The notes under the pieces were generated by a model that had not been told where the DNA came from, did no database searches, and worked only from the letters and a program-made list of their open reading frames with translations. Shown here piece after piece: positions 39,810 through 46,391 of a stretch of DNA of 46,391 bases. The number at the start of each line of letters is the position of its first letter. Within the stretch, counting starts at the first letter, position 1. Made by a program: the position numbers and the translations under genes. The DNA lies in NCBI GenBank assembly GCA_947626065.1, contig CANQQT010000010.1, positions 1 through 46,391 of the forward strand, written 5' to 3'. Origin of the DNA: an uncultured Clostridia bacterium (GTDB lineage: Bacteria; Bacillota; Clostridia; Oscillospirales; CAG-272).

Positions 39810-40310
39810 ATGACCGGAAATCCTTCCTCCGAGAAGAAAAAAATCCGCTTCTCGGTTCTCGACCTCGTCGTGATTCTCCTTCTTCTTGCCTGCGCGGCGG
39901 GCATCGCCGTCCGCTACAATCTCGTCGGGAAGCTCTTTTCCCGCACCAAGCCGGTCGCCGTCACCGTCTCCTTCCTCGCCTCCGATCTGAGCGAGGAGGA
40001 GGCCGATACCTTCACCCCCGGTGCGCTCCTCTACCGCGACGGTCTTCCCTTCGGCGAGGTGATTGCCTCCGAGAGCGACGACGCCGTCTTCACGATGGAG
40101 AACAGCGCCGGAATGCTGATTACCTACGAGCGGGAGGGTCGCTATTCCGTAACCGGTACCCTTCGCTGTTCCCTCCTCGACACCGACGAGGGCTTCTTCT
40201 TCCCCGACGGCACCTTTCTCTCGGCGGGGGCGGAATTCCTCCTGAAATCGGGAGGCGCCTCGATTCACGTCCTCATCACTGGGGCCGAATTTGCCGCAGA
40301 ATCCACATAA
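39810..40310 (+). CDS. DUF4330 membrane protein, copy 2
   Basis: A 166-aa protein with the same design as its neighbour: a basic start, a helix at about 16-32 (VLDLVVILLLLACAAGIAV) and an external beta-rich domain with a short C-terminal tail. Overall identity to copy 1 is low, so the duplication is old or the two act as a heteromer. AAAGG lies 9 nt before ATG 39810. No terminator was seen between the two copies, so they are probably cotranscribed. Confidence 0.78.
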   Translation: MTGNPSSEKKKIRFSVLDLVVILLLLACAAGIAVRYNLVGKLFSRTKPVAVTVSFLASDLSEEEADTFTPGALLYRDGLPFGEVIASESDDAVFTMENSAGMLITYEREGRYSVTGTLRCSLLDTDEGFFFPDGTFLSAGAEFLLKSGGASIHVLITGAEFAAEST

Positions 40311-40364
40311 AATTCTTTTTTCGGGCTTTTCCCGTCGGCAGGATGGAAAATTTTTAAAAACCCC

Positions 40365-40393
40365 TTGATTTTATCGAGAAAATTTGATATAAT
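40365..40393 (+). promoter_or_regulatory. Sigma-A promoter of the HPr gene
   Basis: TTGATT (40365-40370) and TATAAT (40388-40393) with a 17-bp spacer; the leader to the ATG is about 43 nt. Confidence 0.85.
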
Positions 40394-40442
40394 AAGGGTA
40401 AGTAAGACTTCAACAATTCTTTTACGGACTGGAGTTATCAAA

Positions 40443-40706
40443 ATGATTTCACGCGATGTAACCATACAGAACAACGTCGGGCTTCATGCCAGACCCGCGA
40501 CCTTCTTTATTCAGAAGGCTAACTCCTACAAGGCCTCCATTTGGGTTGAAAAAGAGGATCGCCGCGTCAACGCCAAATCCCTGTTGGGGGTCCTTTCCCT
40601 CGGGATTGTCAAAGGCATGACCGTGACCCTGATCGCCGACGGAGTCGACGAGGCGGCCGCGCTGGACGGGCTTTCCGAGCTGATTGCGACCGGCTTCGAG
40701 GATTGA
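40443..40706 (+). CDS. ptsH: HPr family phosphocarrier protein
   Basis: An 87-aa HPr. The active-site His lies in GLHARPATFF, and the regulatory Ser46-type site in NAKSLLGVLSLGIVKG. Both phosphorylation sites are therefore present, so a PTS role or HPr kinase signalling (catabolite repression) are both possible. Enzyme I and HPr kinase are not in the window. GGAG lies 9 nt before ATG 40443, and the gene is monocistronic between its own promoter and terminator. Confidence 0.93.
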   Translation: MISRDVTIQNNVGLHARPATFFIQKANSYKASIWVEKEDRRVNAKSLLGVLSLGIVKGMTVTLIADGVDEAAALDGLSELIATGFED

Positions 40707-40728
40707 TTCGCCATCGGAATAGAAACAG

Positions 40729-40774
40729 CGGGCAGACGCAGGCTTATCCTTGTCGTCTGCCCGTTTGATGTTTT
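40729..40774 (+). terminator. Intrinsic terminator of the HPr gene
   Basis: A perfect 10-bp stem (40729-40738 with 40754-40763, CGGGCAGACG) followed by TTTGATGTTTT. Confidence 0.78.
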
Positions 40775-40787
40775 GGGCGAAACCGCC

Positions 40788-41225
40788 GTTTCCCGGCGCG
40801 GTTCTCTGCTCTGCCCGGCGGCGGGCGCGGGGCGAATGGCCGGGCGCAGTTGACTGGCGGTGCGTTGTCGCACACGGATATTTACGGCACATTTTCCTGC
40901 TCTGCCCGGCGGCGCGGGACGAATGGCCGCGCGCGGTTTGACCGGTGACGTGTTGTCGCGCGCGGATATTTACGGCACATTTTCCTGCTCTACCCGGCGG
41001 CGCGGGGCGAATGGCCGGGCGCAGTTGACTGGCGGTGCGTTGTCGCACGCGGATATTTACCGGCACATTTTCCTGCTCTGTCCGGCGGTGGGGCGGGGGA
41101 CAGAGAGCCGGGGCGGTTGGACTGACGGCACATTGTCGCGCTGTGATGTTTCCCGGCGCGGTTCTCTTCCTCGCCCCCTGTGGTGAGGGGAACGGACGGT
41201 AGGTTTGACCGGCGGCGCGTTGTCG
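40788..41225. repeat. 87-88-bp tandem repeat, about five copies
   Basis: GGATATTTACGGCACATTTT recurs at 40876, 40963 and 41051 (87 and 88 bp apart), with diverged copies on either side (TTTCCCGGCGCGGTTCTC at 40788 and 41151). Each unit also carries GGCGAATGGCC and TTGACYGGYG-GTGTTGTCGC. The minus strand reads through as a repeating 29-residue peptide with no gene signals. Confidence 0.88.
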
Positions 41226-41364
41226 CACTCACCCGCACGGCGCGCGCTTTCTCTTCGCATCTGTGCGAATTGCATTCGTGCGATCGCATTCGTGCGAATC
41301 GATCCACCGCGATTCGTGTCCGCCGCGATTTTACGCTTTTTTATTTTCGGAAGGAGGGCAACCC
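41226..41364. other. Spacer upstream of uvrC
   Basis: Short repeats of GCGAATTGCATTCGTGCGAT-like sequence (41260-41320) precede uvrC. No clear promoter is visible. Confidence 0.45.
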
Positions 41365-43209
41365 ATGTCGGAGCCGGAAAGCCCTTTGGAGGAGCTACGG
41401 GACAAGGCCTCCCGTCTTCCCCTTTCCCCCGGCGTCTATCTGATGAAGGACGGCGAGGGCAAAATCATCTACGTCGGCAAGTCCCGGGCTTTGAAAAACC
41501 GGGTTCTCTCCTATTTCACCGACCTCGACCGCCACACCGTCAAAACCGCCCGTCTGGTCTCCAAAATCCGCGATTTTGAGGTCATGCTCACCTCGACAGA
41601 GATTGAGGCTCTGGCGCTTGAAAACCGTCTGATCAAGCTCCACACCCCGAAATTCAACATCAAGCTCAAGGACAGCAAGAGCTATCCCTACGTCAAGCTG
41701 ACCCTGAACGAGGAATACCCCCGCATTCTCGTCGTCCGCAAGCGTCTCTCCGACGGGGCCAAATATTTCGGCCCCTACTCCGGCATCAATCCCGCCTACA
41801 CGATTGTCAACACGGTGCGCCGGGCCTTCGGCATTCCCGACTGCAAAAAGAAATTCCCTCAGGACATCGGCAAAACCCGGCCCTGCCTGAATTATCAGAT
41901 CGGTCTCTGCTGCGGCCTCTGCACCGGGAAGGTATCAAAGGAGGACTACCGCGCGACGCTCCGCGACGTCTCCTCCTTCCTCGGCGGCTCCTTTTCCGAG
42001 GTCAAGAAATCTCTGACCGCGCAGATGGAATACGCCTCCGAAAATCTGATGTTCGAGACGGCGGCTCTCTGCCGCGACCGCATTTCCTGCCTTTCGCGTC
42101 TTTGGGAAAAGCAGAAGGTCGTCGCCGCGCCCGACGTGGAGCAGGACATTGTCGCTATATACTCCGACGAAACCTCCTCCTGCCTCGCCGTTTTCTACGT
42201 CCGGGGCGGCGCCGTGACCGACAGCGAACGCTTCCTGTTCGGGGCCGACCGAATTTTCGACGGCGACGCGATCGCCTCCTTCCTCTACGAGCTCTACAAC
42301 GTGCGGGAATACATTCCACGGGAAATTCTCTTTGATTTCCCCCTCAGCCCCGAAAACACCGACGCCCTGTCGGAGCTTCTCCGCCGACGGGCGGGATACC
42401 GCGTTTCCCTCCGCTTCCCCGAAAAGGGCAACCCGAAGGCGCTCTGCGCGATGGTGCGGGAGAACGCTCGGCAATACGCCGCGCAGTACAACGACGAGGA
42501 GGAGAAGCAGAACAACACGCTGGTAAGGCTCGCCTCCCTGCTACGTCTTGAGGTTCTCCCCGAAAAGATCGAGGCCTTCGATATTTCCAACTACGGAAAC
42601 GAGGTCATCACCGCCGGGAAAATACGCGTCGAAAACGGAAAATTTCAAAAAAGCGCCTACCGGACCTACAAGATCACGTCGACTACCGGGCAGGACGACT
42701 ACGCCTCGATGACCGAGGCGGTCAGGCGTCGGCTTTCCCATCCGGAGGACGAATTTCCCGACCTGATTCTCCTTGACGGCGGGAAAACGCACGTTTCGGT
42801 CATCCGCTCCCTTCTTGCCGAGATGAAGATTTCCCTTCCGGTTTTCGGCATGGTGAAGGACGAATACCACAAAACCCGGGCGCTGACCGACGACGAAAAC
42901 GAAATCAGCATCGCGCGGGAACAGCCGGTTTTCCTTCTGATTTACAAAATTCAGGAGGAGGTTCACCGCTACACCGTCTCCCGCATGACCGGCGCGAAGA
43001 GAAAGACGCTGAAAACCTCCTCGCTTGAGGCCATCGAGGGCATCGGCCCCGCCAAGGCCAAGGCTCTGCTTTCTGCCTTTCGCGGGCGGAGCGGCGTCGC
43101 CGCCGCCTCTCGGGAAGAGCTTCTTTCCGTCAAGGGCATCGGCCCTCGGGAAGCCGACAGCATTCTTTCCTATTTTTCCTCCGAAAAGAGCCAAAAGAAG
43201 GACTCTTGA
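41365..43209 (+). CDS. uvrC: UvrABC excinuclease subunit C
   Basis: Makes both incisions in nucleotide excision repair. The 614-aa protein has an N-terminal GIY-YIG nuclease (GVYLMKDGEGKIIYVGKSR), a Cys-containing linker (CLNYQIGLCCGLCTG), a UVR helix near residue 210, the RNase H-like C-terminal nuclease (IEAFDISNYGN, ILLDGGKTH) and two helix-hairpin-helix motifs (IEGIGPAKAKALL, VKGIGPREADSIL). AAGGAGG lies 7 nt before ATG 41365. All catalytic elements appear intact. Confidence 0.96.
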   Translation: MSEPESPLEELRDKASRLPLSPGVYLMKDGEGKIIYVGKSRALKNRVLSYFTDLDRHTVKTARLVSKIRDFEVMLTSTEIEALALENRLIKLHTPKFNIKLKDSKSYPYVKLTLNEEYPRILVVRKRLSDGAKYFGPYSGINPAYTIVNTVRRAFGIPDCKKKFPQDIGKTRPCLNYQIGLCCGLCTGKVSKEDYRATLRDVSSFLGGSFSEVKKSLTAQMEYASENLMFETAALCRDRISCLSRLWEKQKVVAAPDVEQDIVAIYSDETSSCLAVFYVRGGAVTDSERFLFGADRIFDGDAIASFLYELYNVREYIPREILFDFPLSPENTDALSELLRRRAGYRVSLRFPEKGNPKALCAMVRENARQYAAQYNDEEEKQNNTLVRLASLLRLEVLPEKIEAFDISNYGNEVITAGKIRVENGKFQKSAYRTYKITSTTGQDDYASMTEAVRRRLSHPEDEFPDLILLDGGKTHVSVIRSLLAEMKISLPVFGMVKDEYHKTRALTDDENEISIAREQPVFLLIYKIQEEVHRYTVSRMTGAKRKTLKTSSLEAIEGIGPAKAKALLSAFRGRSGVAAASREELLSVKGIGPREADSILSYFSSEKSQKKDS

Positions 43210-43584
43210 ACTCCGGTCGGCCGCCAACCGGAGAATTTCCGACTCTCCGAAGAGAACAAACGCACAAAAGGTTCAACCCGTGGCCGGGACGGCGCGGGGC
43301 GGAAAAATTGCCGGATACCCGGCGACGAGAAATAAAAGTGCCATTTCCGTACAAAAAGCACCGTTTTCGCCGAAGAAATGCCGGTTTCGCCGGAAAAGTG
43401 GGCTAACGGCACGGCAACCGTGAAAAGAAAAACAGACAAAAGGTTCAACCGTGGCCGGACGGCGCGGGGCGGAAAAATTGCCGGAGGCCCGAGGGATAAA
43501 GGCGAAAAATTCGCTTCAAGTCGGGTCGCAAGGCCGCAAAAAAAGCAGAAAAGGAGAGGCGCGTTTTATCGACGCCGACCGCCT
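43210..43584. repeat. Spacer with two ~50-bp direct repeats
   Basis: 43264-43315 and 43436-43485 are near-identical, differing by two single-base deletions (blocks ACAAAAGGTTCAACC and GGCGCGGGGCGGAAAAATTG). Shorter GCCGGTTTCGCCGG-type units lie between. No gene is supported. Confidence 0.85.
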
Positions 43585-44136
43585 ATGAGAATCATCACCG
43601 GAAGTGCAAGAGGAACCAAGCTGGAGGCCCCGGCAGGTCTTGGCACCCGCCCGACCTCCGACCGCGCGAAGGAAGCGATTTTCAGCATTCTTCAATTTGA
43701 ACTCACGGGAAAAAAGGTTCTCGACCTCTTCGCCGGGTCGGGACAACTGGCCCTTGAGGCCCTCAGCCGGGGCGCCGAAAGCGCCTGTCTCGTCGACTCC
43801 GACCCCGCAGCCTGCGAGGTCATCAAGCGCAACGCGCGAAAAACCCGTCTTTTCCCCCAAACCCGGGTCCTCTGCTGTGATTTCAAAGCGGCGCTTCGCG
43901 CCTTTGCCGGGAAGGAGACCTTTTCTCTCCTCTTCCTCGACCCGCCCTACAAAAGCGATTTTCTCGACACGGCCCTCCCCCTTCTCCCCCCCGTCACAGC
44001 GGAGGGCGGCTTCCTCGTCCTTGAAAGCGACCGCCCGGAGCCCTTCTCCCTGCCCGGCTTTTCCCTCTTCCGCCACGTCCGATACGGCAAGGCCGTGATC
44101 ACGCTTCTCAAAAAGGATCCGGTCTTCGGCGCGTAA
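43585..44136 (+). CDS. rsmD: 16S rRNA (guanine966-N2)-methyltransferase RsmD
   Basis: Methylates G966 of 16S rRNA during 30S assembly. The 183-aa protein starts MRIITGSARGTKLEAP, with RPTSDRAKEAIFSIL, AdoMet motif LDLFAGSGQLALEALSRGA and catalytic DPPYKSDF. The AAGGAG site lies about 30 nt upstream of the only plausible ATG (43585), with a GGCG/CGCC hairpin between; no alternative in-frame start is closer. It is followed 88 bp later by coaD, the standard gene order. Confidence 0.95.
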   Translation: MRIITGSARGTKLEAPAGLGTRPTSDRAKEAIFSILQFELTGKKVLDLFAGSGQLALEALSRGAESACLVDSDPAACEVIKRNARKTRLFPQTRVLCCDFKAALRAFAGKETFSLLFLDPPYKSDFLDTALPLLPPVTAEGGFLVLESDRPEPFSLPGFSLFRHVRYGKAVITLLKKDPVFGA

Positions 44137-44224
44137 GATCCGAAAAACGTATTCCTTCGGCGGCGGGATTTCTCGCCTTCCCCGCTTTCTCATTTTCAAT
44201 GTAAAAAAGGAAAGGATTGCCAAA

Positions 44225-44713
44225 ATGAAACGTAAAGCCCTTGTTTCGGGGAGCTTCGATCCGGTAACGGTCGGGCACCTCGACCTCATCGCCCGGGCCT
44301 CCTCTCTTTTCGACGAGGTCTATGCCGTCGTCTTTTCCAACACCGAAAAGAGCTCCCTTCTTGACGCGCCCCTCCGCCGCGACCTTCTTTCCGCCTCCTG
44401 CGCCTCGCTCCCCAACGTCACCGTTGACGTTTTTGAGGGCTTACTCTGCGACTACACCACAAAACAGGGGATTTCCTTCATCGTTCGCGGGGTGCGCGAC
44501 GCCTCCGACGTCCCCTATGAGATGATGCTTTCGACGATCAACCGCGGCCTCGGCAACTCTCCTGAGACGGTATTCCTCCCCGCGCGTCCCGAATATTTTC
44601 ACATTTCCTCCTCCTACGTCCGGGATATGATCCGCTACCGTCAGCGCCTTGACGGGATTCTCCCGCAAGAGGCCCTCGCGCTTTTAAAAGCGCGTCGGCC
44701 CGACCTCTTTTAA
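44225..44713 (+). CDS. coaD: Pantetheine-phosphate adenylyltransferase
   Basis: Penultimate step of coenzyme A synthesis, adenylating 4'-phosphopantetheine. The 162-aa protein has the nucleotidyltransferase motif GSFDPVTVGHLDLI, the RGVRDASDVPYEMMLSTINR segment and the C-terminal ISSSYVRDMI. Length is normal. GGAAAGGA precedes the start. Confidence 0.96.
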   Translation: MKRKALVSGSFDPVTVGHLDLIARASSLFDEVYAVVFSNTEKSSLLDAPLRRDLLSASCASLPNVTVDVFEGLLCDYTTKQGISFIVRGVRDASDVPYEMMLSTINRGLGNSPETVFLPARPEYFHISSSYVRDMIRYRQRLDGILPQEALALLKARRPDLF

Positions 44714-44791
44714 ATCTCCGCAAGCCTCCGGCTTTGAACAGCTACGCCGCGCGCGGCCCTTTTTCCGCGCCTCCGGCAAGAAAGGCCCTTC

Positions 44792-46207
44792 ATGAATCCG
44801 ACCGACACCCTTTCTTCCCGGGAAGAGAAAAAGCTCTTCCTTTTTGAATCCGCTCCGATTTCAAGGGCGGTGCTAACCCTCGCCATTCCGACGGTTTTAA
44901 GCTCCCTCGTCACGGTTCTCTACAGCCTCGCCGACACCTATTTCGTCGGAATGCTGAACGACCCGATTCAAAATTCCGCCGTCACGCTGGCCTCTCCGGT
45001 TCTTCTAGCCTTCAACGCCGTCAACAATCTTTTCGGCGTGGGCGCCTCCAGCAAGATGAGCCGGGAGCTCGGGAAAAAGAATTACGACGCCGTGCGGAAC
45101 AGCTCGGCGCTCGGCTTCACCTTCGCGCTTCTTTCTTCCGCGCTCTTTTCCCTTCTCTATACGCTCCTTCGCGCCCCGCTCCTCTCCCTCCTCGGCACCG
45201 AAAGCAGCACCCTTGCCCCGACGGCGAACTATCTGAAATGGACGGTGACGCTCGGGGCCGTCCCCTCGATTCTGAACGTGGTGATGGCCTATCTCTTCCG
45301 CAGCGAGGGGGCCGCTCTTCACGCCGGAATCGGGACGATGAGCGGCTGTCTTCTCAACATCCTTCTCGACCCGCTCTTCATTCTTCCGGGTGGTCTGAAT
45401 CTCGGCGCGGCGGGGGCGGGACTTGCCACCTTCCTTTCCAACTGCGTCGCCTGTCTCTACTTTCTCCTTCTCTTTTTTATCAAGCGGAAAAGCACCTTCG
45501 TCAGCCTGAATCCCCTGCGCGTCCGGGGTAATCTCCGCCTGATGGGAAGCATCTGCGCGGTCGGAATCCCGGCGGCGGTGCAAAATCTCCTCAACGTCAC
45601 CGGCATGACGGTTCTCAATTCCTTCACCTCCTCCTACGGCCCCGACGCCGTCGCGGCGATGGGCATTTCGCAGAAGGTGAACATGGTTCCGGTGCAGATT
45701 GCCCTCGGCTTTTCGCAGGGAGTCATGCCTCTTGTCGGCTACAGCTACGCCTCCGGCAACGCAGGGCGCTTTAAGAAAACGATTCTCTACGCCGCGCGGA
45801 TTATCCTCAGCTTCATGGCGGTGACGACGGTTTTCTATTTCTTCGGCGCCGACCTTCTCTCGTCGCTTTTCATGAAAAATCCCACCGTCGTCTCCTACGG
45901 GGCGCGGTTTCTGAAGGGACTCTGCCTCGCCATGCCCTTTCTCTGCACCGATTTTCTCGGCGTCGGCATCTTTCAGGCCTGCGGCCTCGGGAGGAACGCC
46001 CTTCTCTTCGCGGTGCTCCGGAAGGTGGTGCTTGAGATTCCGGCGCTCTTCCTGCTGAACCGGCTTTTCCCGCTCTACGGGCTTGCCTACGCTCAGCTCT
46101 GCGCGGAATTTGTGCTTGCCGCCGTGGCGGTTCCGGTTCTTGTGCGTCTGACGGCGCGGGTGAAGGAGGGGGCGCGGTCGGGACAACTTGTGGAAAAGGA
46201 AAAATAG
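44792..46207 (+). CDS. MATE family efflux transporter
   Basis: A 471-aa multidrug/toxin extrusion-type cation antiporter with about 12 membrane helices in two homologous halves (first half AIPTVLSSLVTVLYSLADTY, second half VGIPAAVQNLLNVTGMTVLN). The soluble loop SKMSRELGKKNYDAVRNSS and the segment GFSQGVMPLVGYSYASGN are typical. Substrate and coupling ion are unknown. AAAGG lies about 8 nt before the ATG. It is the last full gene of the window. Confidence 0.93.
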   Translation: MNPTDTLSSREEKKLFLFESAPISRAVLTLAIPTVLSSLVTVLYSLADTYFVGMLNDPIQNSAVTLASPVLLAFNAVNNLFGVGASSKMSRELGKKNYDAVRNSSALGFTFALLSSALFSLLYTLLRAPLLSLLGTESSTLAPTANYLKWTVTLGAVPSILNVVMAYLFRSEGAALHAGIGTMSGCLLNILLDPLFILPGGLNLGAAGAGLATFLSNCVACLYFLLLFFIKRKSTFVSLNPLRVRGNLRLMGSICAVGIPAAVQNLLNVTGMTVLNSFTSSYGPDAVAAMGISQKVNMVPVQIALGFSQGVMPLVGYSYASGNAGRFKKTILYAARIILSFMAVTTVFYFFGADLLSSLFMKNPTVVSYGARFLKGLCLAMPFLCTDFLGVGIFQACGLGRNALLFAVLRKVVLEIPALFLLNRLFPLYGLAYAQLCAEFVLAAVAVPVLVRLTARVKEGARSGQLVEKEK

Positions 46208-46316
46208 GCGCGATTCGCCGCGCCAACCCCAAAAACGGTTTTTGAGGAAACGACCGAGAGGGGACGGGAAAATTCCCTTCGGGCGGCCATTTCAGCGTGA
46301 CACAGCATTCATGCAC

Positions 46317-46391
46317 AATCGAGTAGGGCGGAATAGCTCCGCCCTCTCACACCACCGTACGTGCCGTTCGGCATACGGCGGTTCGGTTCTT
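46317..46391 (-). mobile_element. 3' end of a group II intron (domains V and VI), partial
   Basis: On the minus strand, a domain V-like hairpin (CCGCCGTATGCCG with a complementary CGTACGGTGG arm) is followed by GTGTGAGAGG and a domain VI stem (GGGCGGA/TCCGCCC) ending in CTACTCGATT at 46317. This is a highly characteristic bacterial group II intron 3' end. The rest of the intron, including any reverse transcriptase, lies beyond the window. The 3' exon begins near 46316. Confidence 0.8.

Noticed and set aside
40449-41228. Minus-strand frame of 259 codons with a 29-residue repeat
   Set aside because: It reads through the 87-bp array and then antisense to the HPr gene; no start signals.
1-46391. 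tRNA, rRNA, complete insertion sequences, replication origin
   Set aside because: No cloverleaf with T-loop and CCA context, no rRNA-like sequence, no transposase and no DnaA-box cluster were recognised by reading; a covariance or profile search could still find a short RNA gene.

Overview
The window reads as chromosome of an anaerobic, GC-rich Clostridia-type Firmicute, probably a gut or rumen lineage. The evidence is a trimeric NADH/ferredoxin-type [FeFe] hydrogenase, MEP-pathway isoprenoid genes, an LCP cell-wall ligase, NrdR, HPr, a QueT transporter, purine-rich Shine-Dalgarno sites, and sigma-A promoters (about TTGACA, 17 bp, TATAAT) that can be seen upstream of many operons. No respiratory genes, rRNA or tRNA genes were seen. 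The exact lineage cannot be fixed from the sequence alone.

Layout. 1-4.6 kb: hydCBA on the minus strand, with a terminator and a strong promoter. 4.8-6.7 kb: a GNAT-like protein and the CCA-adding enzyme. 7.3-10.1 kb: a GH32 glycosidase and a PIG-L deacetylase, each minus and monocistronic. 10.3-11.8 kb: an isolated holin/endolysin pair. 12.2-15.9 kb: a heterodimeric ABC exporter. 16.6-17.3 kb: queT behind a highly structured leader that looks like a riboswitch. 17.7-19.3 kb: an LCP protein. 19.5-24 kb: a D-2-hydroxyacid dehydrogenase, a Crp/Fnr regulator with a perfect 16-bp operator-like palindrome, and an NMT1/Tau-type ABC importer. 24.2-28.1 kb: ispD-ispF, rpe, minD and a methylglyoxal-synthase-like gene that has lost catalytic residues. 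29-31.8 kb: nrdR, a DUF2752 gene that appears leaderless, an AIM24-family gene and a stand-alone DpnI-type endonuclease. 31.9-35.2 kb: a MoxR/DUF58/DUF4129-like operon. 35.5-40.7 kb: rimM-trmD, an O-antigen-ligase-like membrane protein, two DUF4330 proteins and HPr. 41.4-46.2 kb: uvrC, rsmD, coaD and a MATE exporter. The right edge holds the 3' end (domains V and VI) of a minus-strand group II intron.

The most unusual global property is the spacers. Many gaps between genes, and several long 5' leaders, hold tandem or direct repeats whose unit is private to that gap: periods of 10, 15, 15, 31, about 80 and 87-88 bp, plus paired direct repeats of about 50-104 bp. None of these belongs to a recognisable gene, IS or CRISPR array. 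The strongest individual findings are the DpnI homologue with all catalytic and zinc residues in a low-GC gene, the MinD-linked MgsA-like protein lacking its catalytic Asp and His residues, the queT leader, the Crp/Fnr palindrome, and the family of locus-private spacer repeats.
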